DNA from: Nitrososphaerota archaeon
Lineage (GTDB): Archaea; Thermoproteota; Nitrososphaeria; Nitrososphaerales; Nitrosopumilaceae
Direction: 5' to 3'
NCBI GenBank assembly: GCA_018263495.1
Contig: JAANXC010000083.1
Span: 1 to 6,225, forward strand
Length of the DNA stretch: 6,225 nt
The notes below the pieces were generated by a model. It made no database searches, was not told the DNA's origin, and saw nothing but the letters and a program-made list of their open reading frames with translations. Position numbers and translations under genes: made by a program. Shown piece after piece: positions 1 through 5,533 of this stretch (position 1 is the first letter of the stretch; each line of letters begins with the position of its first letter).

Positions 1-713
1 CGGGTGTGGATACGATTCCAGGAACATCAGCTGAAATTTTAGATCAAAAAATGCGTGATAAAATTTCGCCGGGCAGGATTTCTGTTAAGGACTGGATTAA
101 GGTTATCAAAACTGCTCACAAGATTGGGATAAGGTCAACGTCAACCATGATGTATGGTCACATGGAAAGTTATGTAGACCGTGCCAATCACATTGGAATC
201 ATTCGCAAAATACAGAAGGAGACTGGAGGATTTACCGAATTTGTGCCGCTCAATTTCGTACATACAGAAGCGCCCATGTACAAGCATGGTTTGCACAAGG
301 GAATTCAACCTGGCGCTGATTCAGACGATATAATGCTGACACATGCGGTTTCCAGAATCATGTTGAACAACTGCATCGACAACATACAGATGTCATGGGT
401 AAAAACGGGTGAAAAAATGTCACAGCGACTACTGAAATGTGGCGCAAACGACTTTGGAGGAACACTGATCAATGAAAGCATCTCAACTGCTGCAGGCTCA
501 CAGCATGGCCAACTGTTGAAGCCAAAGCAAATCAGACGCCTTGTCAGAGATGTTGGTAGGATTCCCGCGGAAAGAAACACCACCTACAAAATTCTCAGGA
601 CGTTTGAAAATGAACCAAAAGAAGAAGATTTGGACAATGTAGATGATTCAAAGTTTGGTTCTTACTTTGATCTGATTAAAATTAAAAAATTCAGATACGA
701 AAATCCTCGATAA
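1..713 (+). CDS. cofH: CofH, FO synthase subunit 2 (radical SAM), 3' part only
   Basis: This is the C-terminal 236 residues of CofH. With CofG, CofH makes FO (7,8-didemethyl-8-hydroxy-5-deazariboflavin), the chromophore precursor of coenzyme F420, from tyrosine and a ribityl-diaminouracil intermediate. The frame is open to the left edge (first whole codon at base 3), so the gene starts outside the window. The GTG at base 6 is internal, because family conservation already runs across it. Visible family motifs, numbered from the first whole codon, are GTSAEIL (7-13), TSTMMYGHME (46-55), GGFTEFVPLNFVH (75-87), IQMSWVKTG (128-136), CGANDFGGTL (146-155) and ESISTAAGSQHG (158-169). The radical-SAM CxxxCxxC cluster motif must lie upstream and cannot be checked. 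CofH proteins usually have about 360-380 residues, so roughly 120-140 are missing here only because of the window boundary. The stop lies 2 bp from the convergent exchanger gene. CofG or MqnC-like relatives are less likely given the FTEFVPL and CGANDFGGTL signatures. Confidence 0.93.
   Translation, partial: GVDTIPGTSAEILDQKMRDKISPGRISVKDWIKVIKTAHKIGIRSTSTMMYGHMESYVDRANHIGIIRKIQKETGGFTEFVPLNFVHTEAPMYKHGLHKGIQPGADSDDIMLTHAVSRIMLNNCIDNIQMSWVKTGEKMSQRLLKCGANDFGGTLINESISTAAGSQHGQLLKPKQIRRLVRDVGRIPAERNTTYKILRTFENEPKEEDLDNVDDSKFGSYFDLIKIKKFRYENPR
675..690 (-). terminator. possible oligo-T terminator of the exchanger gene
   Basis: On the minus strand, just past the exchanger stop, the transcript would contain a T6 run and a T4 run separated by two A's (plus strand: runs of A within 675-690). 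Archaeal intrinsic termination typically uses oligo-T tracts without a strong hairpin. The tract lies inside the 3' end of cofH, whose lysine and isoleucine codons also explain the composition, so the call is weak. Confidence 0.25.
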
Positions 714-715
714 AT

Positions 716-1651
716 TTACAGCAGTAAAGTGTAACCAAGATACACTGCATACGCAATTGCCAGTCCAATTCCAGCAGGTCTTGGAATTATACCGGATCTT
801 AAGAATGCAATTAGGACAACAGCAAAGCCAATCATCACCAAGTAGTCAGTGAACATGCCAGGCACGACAGCTATGCCAGTTATCACAGAAGCAACGCCCA
901 TAATCATAAGAATATTGTAAATATTGCTTCCAACAATGGTTCCAATTCCTATGTCTGTATGACCTTTCTTTATTGCAGTTATTGACGTGACAAGTTCTGG
1001 AAGTGATGTTCCTATGGCAACTATGGTTATTCCTATTACAGTTTCAGATATTCCAATGCCTTGTGCAATTAATACTACATTTTCAATTGTAAGATATCCT
1101 CCAAGATACAGAAGCCCAGAGCCAATAGCAACTAGTCCAACTGCCTTTGGAATAGATGATTTTTGAGCTGCCGGATCTTCCTCTTCCTGCTTTCGCTCTT
1201 TTTTAGCCCTTGAAAGTGTGTAAACTGTAAATGCAATCAAGCCAGCAATCAACAAGGCACCATCGTACTGTGAGATTTCTCCATCCACAGATATTGCAAC
1301 CAAGAGCAGCATAACGCCAATCATGATTGGGACTTCTTTTCTTGTAGTTGCCTTGCTTATTATCAAAGGAGAGACGATTGCTGATATTCCAATTACCATT
1401 CCTATGTTGCTGATGTTGCTTCCAACTACGTTACCCAAGATTAGATCTGTATGTGCCCCTACCGCAGCTGCCACACTTGCGGCTAGCTCAGGAGTTGATG
1501 TTCCATATGCTACAATTGTTAAACCGATTACCATCTGACTAATCCTAAGTTTTTTTGCAATAGATACACCGCCACTTACCAGCCAATTAGCACCAAAGCA
1601 TAGCATCACAAGACCCACAATGGTTAGCAATGCATTAATGGCGATTTCCAC
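716..1651 (-). CDS. Na+/Ca2+ exchanger family (CaCA, YrbG-like) membrane antiporter
   Basis: This is a 311-residue integral membrane antiporter of the cation/Ca2+ exchanger superfamily, probably exporting Ca2+ in exchange for Na+ or H+. Its two inverted halves (about 1-147 and 168-311) are joined by a charged cytoplasmic-type loop (147-168). Each half carries an alpha repeat: GTSTPE (50-55) with VGSNISN (76-82), and GTSLPE (214-219) with VGSNIYN (240-246). Ion-binding candidates are E55, S78 and N82 in repeat 1 and E219, S242 and N246 in repeat 2. The 23- and 27-residue spacings from Glu to Ser and Asn match those in the Methanocaldococcus jannaschii exchanger NCX_Mj. That protein has Asp at the position of N246. 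About ten membrane segments are expected. The start is GTG at 1649-1651 with no Shine-Dalgarno; a TATA-like box about 26 bp upstream suggests a leaderless mRNA. It is convergent with cofH and divergent from the winged-helix gene. The substrate cannot be fixed from sequence alone. Confidence 0.92.
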   Translation of the reverse strand: MEIAINALLTIVGLVMLCFGANWLVSGGVSIAKKLRISQMVIGLTIVAYGTSTPELAASVAAAVGAHTDLILGNVVGSNISNIGMVIGISAIVSPLIISKATTRKEVPIMIGVMLLLVAISVDGEISQYDGALLIAGLIAFTVYTLSRAKKERKQEEEDPAAQKSSIPKAVGLVAIGSGLLYLGGYLTIENVVLIAQGIGISETVIGITIVAIGTSLPELVTSITAIKKGHTDIGIGTIVGSNIYNILMIMGVASVITGIAVVPGMFTDYLVMIGFAVVLIAFLRSGIIPRPAGIGLAIAYAVYLGYTLLL

Positions 1652-1673
1652 GTGAAATCTTGAAATTGGTTTG

Positions 1674-1681
1674 TTTAAAAC
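1674..1681 (-). promoter_or_regulatory. TATA-like box of the exchanger gene
   Basis: On the minus strand the sequence reads GTTTTAAA, centred about 26 bp before the GTG start at 1651. This is the spacing of an archaeal TATA box to a transcription start that coincides with the start codon. The box lies within a perfect 6-1-6 inverted repeat, TTGTTT-A-AAACAA (1671-1683). No ribosome binding site is seen between it and the GTG. Confidence 0.5.
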
Positions 1682-1784
1682 AAGCGTCTTACTGAAATTT
1701 TACACTTGAAACAACCAATCTAGATCTAGCAGTAATAGCCAGCTCAAGATATGGGTAGGACAGCTCAAAAAAAACTCACGTTAA

Positions 1785-1794
1785 GATTAATAAG
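1785..1794 (+). promoter_or_regulatory. TATA-like box of the winged-helix gene
   Basis: GATTAATAAG is centred about 28 bp upstream of the ATG at 1818 and preceded by an A-rich stretch that could serve as the BRE. It implies transcription starting at or a few bases before the ATG, hence a leaderless or nearly leaderless mRNA. It is the plus-strand half of the divergent control region 1652-1817. Confidence 0.45.
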
Positions 1795-1817
1795 GTAATT
1801 TACCGTACAATACCGTA
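1794..1817 (+). promoter_or_regulatory. candidate operator: tandem TACCGTA plus GGTAA-T-TTACC palindrome
   Basis: TACCGTA occurs at 1801-1807 and again at 1811-1817, exactly 10 bp apart, about one helical turn. The first copy overlaps the perfect palindrome GGTAA-T-TTACC (1794-1804). The block fills the space between the TATA-like box and the ATG of a DNA-binding protein gene, where a bound repressor would block archaeal transcription initiation. Autoregulation by the winged-helix protein is an inference from position. Confidence 0.4.
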
Positions 1818-2162
1818 ATGAGAGCTAGATTGACATATGTCCCTATTGAGGTGGCAGACCAGTTTAATGACTTCATAATACAGAGAGATGAGCAAGTGTT
1901 AGATGCAGTAAAAGCTAGGACACGTGACTATAGCACTCTATCATTGCTTAAACTACTATACCAACTGCGCAGTAACTCCATGACATTCTCTGATTTGTAT
2001 GCCAAATCAAAGATTAGGATGAAAAAGTCTTTCCTAAACTATCTGCATCTCTGCCTTGATTATCAATTCATTACAAAAAAACCGGTTGGACCAAACGTAC
2101 TATACACAATAACAGAAAATGGTACTACTATGCTTGCTCTGTTTATGAAAAATCGTGACTAG
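1818..2162 (+). CDS. small winged-helix DNA-binding protein, putative transcriptional regulator
   Basis: This 114-residue soluble protein has no signal or membrane segment. The central part reads as a winged helix: helix 1 about 39-51 (STLSLLKLLYQLR), helix 2 about 56-64 (TFSDLYAKS), recognition helix about 67-82 (RMKKSFLNYLHLCLDY), then a beta wing about 84-99 containing FITKK and VLYTITENG, and a closing helix (TTMLALFM). The pattern resembles the archaeal single-domain winged-helix regulators (HTH_45/ArnR-like), which are abundant in thaumarchaea. The first 35 residues form a less typical N-terminal extension that might mediate dimerisation. The start is the ATG directly after the second TACCGTA repeat, with no Shine-Dalgarno. 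The gene is monocistronic in layout and divergent from the exchanger gene. Its targets are unknown; control of its own promoter or of the neighbouring exchanger is inference from position only. Confidence 0.75.
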   Translation: MRARLTYVPIEVADQFNDFIIQRDEQVLDAVKARTRDYSTLSLLKLLYQLRSNSMTFSDLYAKSKIRMKKSFLNYLHLCLDYQFITKKPVGPNVLYTITENGTTMLALFMKNRD

Positions 2163-2166
2163 CGTT

Positions 2167-2187
2167 ATTATTCAGTAAAAGAATAAT
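2167..2187 (+). terminator. AT-rich hairpin after the winged-helix gene (weak)
   Basis: ATTATTC (2167-2173) and GAATAAT (2181-2187) form a 7-bp inverted repeat with a 7-nt loop, starting 4 bp after the stop codon. It could help end the upstream transcript. The right arm also overlaps the TATA-like box proposed for the PAC2 gene, so the symmetry may be incidental. No strong T-tract follows. Confidence 0.25.
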
Positions 2188-2189
2188 TA
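2181..2189 (+). promoter_or_regulatory. TATA-like box of the PAC2-purM unit
   Basis: GAATAATTA is centred about 27 bp before the GTG at 2212, the same spacing as the other candidate promoters in the window. It would drive both the PAC2 gene and purM, since only 1 bp separates them. AT-rich intergenic composition makes any single box uncertain. Confidence 0.4.
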
Positions 2190-2211
2190 GCCTACCAAAA
2201 TTTAACAAAGT

Positions 2212-2937
2212 GTGAAAGATAGATTATCTTCAGATAACGAAGTATATGAAATCGAAAAAACTGTTTTGAAAAGCCCTGTTGTATTTGCGGGATTTGTGGG
2301 TGCCGGTCTTGTGGGCCCATTAGCTGTGGGTTGCATGATTGACAAGCTGAAAATGAAAGAGATTGCATATCTTAGATCAAAGCACCTGCCTCCATCAACT
2401 GTTTTCATGCAAGGACGGCTAAGACATCCATTCCGTTTATACTCAAACGATGATGGAACAGTCTGTGCAGTAATTTGTGAAATTACACTGCCTTTTGGCT
2501 TGCATGATATTGTTAATACAATTTTAGATTGGGCAGAAAAAAAGGGCTCGCATGAAATCGTGATTCTAGACGGTGTTGCTAGTACAATCCATGACGATAA
2601 AGCGTTTTGTGCTGCGGAAGATGATCTGTGTCGTGTTATGGAAAATAATGATATCAAAATGATACCTCAGGGATTTATCACTGGTGTTGCTGGCGGTATA
2701 CTAAACGAGTGTCTAGTACGAAAGATTCAAGGAGTCACTCTATTAGTAAAAGCAAACGATAAGGGCCCGGATCCACTTGCGGCTGCTACCTTGGTAAAGG
2801 CTGTCAATAGAGCGTATCATATGGACATTGATACAACTGAACTTAGAAAGGAGAAAAAACGAATAGATGCCGACTTTAGGGAACTTTCAGATAAATATAC
2901 AGAGCACAGAAAAGTAGACTCTAACATGTACATGTGA
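2212..2937 (+). CDS. PAC2-family proteasome assembly chaperone with C-terminal HbYX-like tail
   Basis: This 241-residue protein belongs to the PAC2 (COG1938/COG2047) family, whose members help assemble or bind the 20S proteasome (eukaryotic Pba1-Pba2, archaeal PbaA/PbaB). Visible family features are GFVGAGLVGPLAV (27-39), VILDGVAS (117-124), GFITGVAGGILNEC (154-167) and GPDPLAAATLVKAVNR (185-200). A charged helix rich in Lys, Arg and Glu (about 208-233) follows. The last three residues are Met-Tyr-Met, fitting the hydrophobic-Tyr-any (HbYX) tail by which proteasome activators and Pba-type chaperones dock into the alpha ring. The start is GTG at 2212, because no in-frame ATG occurs before residue 42, which is already inside the conserved domain. 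No Shine-Dalgarno is present; a TATA-like box lies about 27 bp upstream. It is almost certainly cotranscribed with purM. Family assignment is strong; proteasome docking is inferred from the tail. Confidence 0.9.
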   Translation: MKDRLSSDNEVYEIEKTVLKSPVVFAGFVGAGLVGPLAVGCMIDKLKMKEIAYLRSKHLPPSTVFMQGRLRHPFRLYSNDDGTVCAVICEITLPFGLHDIVNTILDWAEKKGSHEIVILDGVASTIHDDKAFCAAEDDLCRVMENNDIKMIPQGFITGVAGGILNECLVRKIQGVTLLVKANDKGPDPLAAATLVKAVNRAYHMDIDTTELRKEKKRIDADFRELSDKYTEHRKVDSNMYM

Positions 2938-2938
2938 T

Positions 2939-3961
2939 ATGGTAACCACATACAAAAAAACAGGGGTAGACATTACTGAGATTAAAAAAAGCCAGCGTGC
3001 AATTGGACAAATTATATCATCAACTCACAAGATACAAAAATTAGCTAAAGTGGCACATGGCTTTGGTCATTATGCCGGAATAGTTGAAATATCAGGGAAT
3101 AAATTTTTGGCTACACATACAGACGGAGTAGGTACAAAGATCATAATTGCAAATATGCTGAAAAAATACGATACAATAGGTATAGATTGCATTGCCATGA
3201 ATGTAAACGACATAATTTGCATTGGTGCAACACCAATTTCATTTGTTGATTATATAGCTGCGAACAAAAACAACCAGAGTATTTTCAAAAAAGTAGTTAG
3301 GGGACTTGCAAAAGGTGCAAGACAAGCACAAGTGCCAATTATTGGTGGAGAAACTGCCATAATGCCTGATCTGTTTTCTGGAAAGAGTTTTGCAATGGAT
3401 TTGGCTGGCACCGTTGTAGGAATTCTTTCAAAAAAGGATATGATGCTTGGGAAGTCAATTAAATCTGGAGATGTAATAATCGGGGTCAAAAGTAGTGGGC
3501 TTCATTCTAATGGCTACACATTAGCAAGAAATGTGCTATTATCCAAGTACAAACTGAACTCCAGAATAAAGGGAATAGGCCATCTAGGCAGTGCTATGCT
3601 CAAGCCTACCGAAATTTACGTAAAACCAGTGCTTGAGGCATTGGCAAAGTGCAAAATCCACGGACTTGCTCACATCACTGGAGGATCATTCACCAAGCTT
3701 TTACGATTAAAAAACATTGGATATGACCTGAATAACCTCCCAAAAACTCCTCCACTAATGCAATTGATTCAAGATTGTGGAGTCGAAAGCAAGGAAATGT
3801 ACAAGACATTCAACATGGGAATAGGTTTTTGCGTAATTGCACCAAAAAACAATGTTGCAAAGATTAGATCGATATTTAAAAAACACAAGTTTGCAACTTA
3901 CGAAATAGGCAAAATTACTAGTAAAAAAGGAGTTTTCATCAATTCTAAAAAAATTGCATAG
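2939..3961 (+). CDS. purM: PurM, phosphoribosylformylglycinamidine cyclo-ligase (AIR synthetase)
   Basis: PurM catalyses the ATP-dependent closure of FGAM to aminoimidazole ribonucleotide (AIR), the fifth step of de novo purine synthesis, in the cytoplasm. The 340 residues match the usual length (about 345). Landmarks in order: N-terminal YKKTGVDI (5-12), HTDGVGTK (60-67), GIDCIAMNVNDI (81-92), GGETAIMPD (136-144), MDLAGTVVG (153-161), SSGLHSNG (185-192), KPTEIY (222-227), HITGGS (245-250) and MYKTFNMGIGF (287-297). The nucleotide-binding and catalytic signature segments appear intact. The ATG is 1 bp after the PAC2 stop with no convincing Shine-Dalgarno, suggesting translational coupling. 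No other purine genes are adjacent. The protein is lysine-rich, especially towards the C-terminus, consistent with the AT-rich genome. The related ATP-grasp-independent homologues (PurL, HypE, SelD, ThiL) are excluded by the HTDGVGTK/GGETAIMPD combination and by length. Confidence 0.96.
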   Translation: MVTTYKKTGVDITEIKKSQRAIGQIISSTHKIQKLAKVAHGFGHYAGIVEISGNKFLATHTDGVGTKIIIANMLKKYDTIGIDCIAMNVNDIICIGATPISFVDYIAANKNNQSIFKKVVRGLAKGARQAQVPIIGGETAIMPDLFSGKSFAMDLAGTVVGILSKKDMMLGKSIKSGDVIIGVKSSGLHSNGYTLARNVLLSKYKLNSRIKGIGHLGSAMLKPTEIYVKPVLEALAKCKIHGLAHITGGSFTKLLRLKNIGYDLNNLPKTPPLMQLIQDCGVESKEMYKTFNMGIGFCVIAPKNNVAKIRSIFKKHKFATYEIGKITSKKGVFINSKKIA

Positions 3962-4002
3962 AAATCAATAACATCTTGTCTTAGAAGTTTTACCAGATTT
4001 GG

Positions 4003-4010
4003 CTTATATG
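4003..4010 (+). promoter_or_regulatory. TATA-like box of the Na+/H+ antiporter gene
   Basis: CTTATATG is centred about 28 bp before the ATG at 4035, in the 73-bp gap after purM. It indicates that the antiporter has its own promoter and a leaderless or nearly leaderless transcript. No Shine-Dalgarno is visible in the bases just before the ATG. Confidence 0.5.
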
Positions 4011-4034
4011 ACGTAATTCTAAAAAGATCTGATA

Positions 4035-5252
4035 ATGACAGCAGAAGCAGGCTTCATTGATGTTATCATGGGAGTAGGAATATTGTTAGCTGCCGCAATA
4101 ATGATGGGCGAATTATTCAGTAGAATACATCTGCCAGTCGTGTTAGGGCAATTAATAGCAGGAATGATTATTGGACCATTTGCACTAGGTGCATTTTTGC
4201 TTCATCCAAATACAGGAGAATCAATTTTACAAATCGGACCAGAACTTAAAACACTTGGAGAAATTGGTGCAATTGTAATTTTATTTATGGCAGGATTAGA
4301 GATGACACCAAAAGAATTTTTGCGTGGCGGAAAGGCATCATTTACAGTAGGAGCTTTAGGAGTAGTAGTTCCATTCATTGCAGGATTTATAGTATTCCAA
4401 AACTTCGGATTTGATGCATTACAGGCAATGATGATTGCCACTGCACTTACTGCAACAAGTATAGCAATTTCAATTCAAGTGCTAAAAGAGTTCAATAAGA
4501 TTAAATCGCCTGAGGCTCGTTTAATTATTGCAGCAGCAGTTGTAGACGATATTTTGGCAATTGCAGTATTATCTGTCGTTGCATCATTTGGAGGTGCTGA
4601 TGCATTAGATACTGTAGATTTAATAGATGTTACATTTACAATTCTTAAGGTATTAGGATTCTTTGCAGCAATATTAATTGTAGCCATTTTCGTAATTCCA
4701 AAAGTGATGACAACAAGATTATGGAAATCAACTGGAAGTATAGAAGGAATAGCAACGGCATCGTTCTTTGGAGCAGCAGCAATTGCAGGATCACTAGGAT
4801 TATCTCCAATAGTAGGAGCATTTGCGGTAGGAATGGCTCTTTCAGCTACAGCAGTATTGCAGAAAGTAGAGAAGTTCGCTAGTAGGATTGGATTGATTTT
4901 TGCGCCCTTATTTTTTGCGATAATTGGTGCACAAGTAAATTTCACAACTGTAAACTTAGATATATTGATGTTAAGTGCTGTTGTAATCGCAATTGCAATT
5001 GTAACCAAATTATTTGGATGTGGATTACCATCAATCTTATTTTTGAAAGATAAAGCTGCAGGAATGAGAGTAGGAATAGGAATGATTTCAAGAGGAGAGG
5101 TAGGATTGATTGTTGCAGGAGTTGGATTATCATCAGGAGTACTAACAGGAGATGTATACACGACAATTGTTATCATGGTAGCAGTCACAACTATAATCAC
5201 ACCAATTTGGTTGAGGCTGGATTATAGAAAAGAAAAAAGAATGTTGTATTGA
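4035..5252 (+). CDS. CPA2-type Na+/H+ antiporter (NapA/Kef-like membrane domain)
   Basis: This is a 405-residue polytopic membrane protein of the sodium/hydrogen exchanger family (PF00999), with about 13 hydrophobic segments and no cytoplasmic TrkA-N/RCK domain. It should exchange Na+ (or K+/Li+) for H+ across the cytoplasmic membrane, controlling pH and salt. Key residues are visible: the unwound-helix motif TATSIAIS (139-146), the ion-binding pair D171-D172 in VVDDILAI (169-176), K325 in VTKLFGCG (323-330), and SRGEVGLI (352-359). The Asp-Asp pair plus the Lys equivalent to NapA K305 is characteristic of electrogenic CPA2 exchangers, whereas CPA1 (NhaP) proteins have Asn-Asp. The N-terminal HLPVVLGQLIAGMIIGP (32-48) is also typical of the family. 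A short basic tail (RKEKR) ends the protein. The lack of a regulatory domain argues against a glutathione-gated Kef channel. The gene has its own TATA-like box and follows purM by 73 bp. The ion preference cannot be read from sequence. Confidence 0.93.
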   Translation: MTAEAGFIDVIMGVGILLAAAIMMGELFSRIHLPVVLGQLIAGMIIGPFALGAFLLHPNTGESILQIGPELKTLGEIGAIVILFMAGLEMTPKEFLRGGKASFTVGALGVVVPFIAGFIVFQNFGFDALQAMMIATALTATSIAISIQVLKEFNKIKSPEARLIIAAAVVDDILAIAVLSVVASFGGADALDTVDLIDVTFTILKVLGFFAAILIVAIFVIPKVMTTRLWKSTGSIEGIATASFFGAAAIAGSLGLSPIVGAFAVGMALSATAVLQKVEKFASRIGLIFAPLFFAIIGAQVNFTTVNLDILMLSAVVIAIAIVTKLFGCGLPSILFLKDKAAGMRVGIGMISRGEVGLIVAGVGLSSGVLTGDVYTTIVIMVAVTTIITPIWLRLDYRKEKRMLY

Positions 5253-5344
5253 AGAAGTGGCTCATGCACTAAAGAAGTGATTTATTATGGATAAAATGAC
5301 CGTAGCCTTAGAATAGTTTGTTTCCCTGTTTCCAACGTTTTTCG

Positions 5345-5491
5345 GTGGCACGTCTTGTAGCAATAGCAGTTGCTGAAAGATTTGGATATAGAATATTCTT
5401 TAGGGAATTTCTTATCAAAGGTCTGCCATTAATGATTATAACCACAATGGTCGCGTTTGGAGCGTTTTACGTAAGAGTATTTTTCTTCTAA
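5345..5491 (+). pseudogene. remnant of an ArsB/NhaD/CitMHS-type ion transporter C-terminus
   Basis: An open stretch from GTG 5345 to TAA 5489-5491 encodes 48 residues, with the frame open upstream to a stop at 5309-5311. The product (VAIAVAERFGYRIFFREF, then a LIKGLP turn and a hydrophobic segment ending YVRVFFF) looks like the last ~50 residues of ion-transporter-superfamily permeases. In those, a conserved small-residue/Asn motif is followed by an AER-x-GYRISFREFLK-x-GLP linker and a final membrane helix. The expected Ser-Ala-Asn just before this is replaced by unrelated residues, and the ~400 residues of a whole permease are absent because the antiporter gene lies directly upstream. It is therefore best read as the decayed 3' end of a deleted gene. 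It could instead be a genuine one-helix small protein starting at the GTG. The family resemblance is from memory of family patterns, not an alignment. Confidence 0.5.
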
Positions 5492-5503
5492 TAGAAAAAA
5501 GAA

Positions 5504-5510
5504 CATAAAT
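5504..5510 (+). promoter_or_regulatory. TATA-like box of the basic hypothetical gene
   Basis: CATAAAT is centred about 27 bp before the TTG start at 5534, matching the spacing of the other candidate promoters here. It supports a leaderless mRNA beginning at the TTG, since no ATG or GTG exists in frame between the upstream stop (5492-5494) and this point. Confidence 0.4.
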
Positions 5511-5533
5511 TCAAGCCTTCCTCAAGATCGATA

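Noticed and set aside
305..583. Open frame of 92 codons on the minus strand inside cofH
   Set aside because: It lies opposite the best-conserved CofH segments (CGANDFGGTL, ESISTAAGS), so it is explained by the sense gene.
1720..1729. Palindrome CTAGATCTAG in the divergent promoter region
   Set aside because: It is short, lies about 40 bp outside either candidate TATA box, and does not extend beyond 10 bp. Chance is the simplest explanation.
2202..2657. Open frame of 151 codons on the minus strand over the PAC2 gene
   Set aside because: It is antisense to conserved PAC2 motifs, its product has no recognisable domain, and no promoter was found.
4475..5200. Open frame of 241 codons on the minus strand inside the Na+/H+ antiporter gene
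   Set aside because: It is a shadow of the AT-rich, low-stop hydrophobic coding sequence on the plus strand. Its product is rich in Ile, Thr, Asn, Pro and Ala with no family pattern, while the plus-strand protein has clear antiporter motifs throughout.
5252..5279. Direct repeat AAGAAGTG (5252-5259 and 5272-5279) just after the antiporter stop
   Set aside because: Eight-base purine-rich repeats arise easily in this composition. No third copy, target-site duplication or mobile-element end accompanies them.
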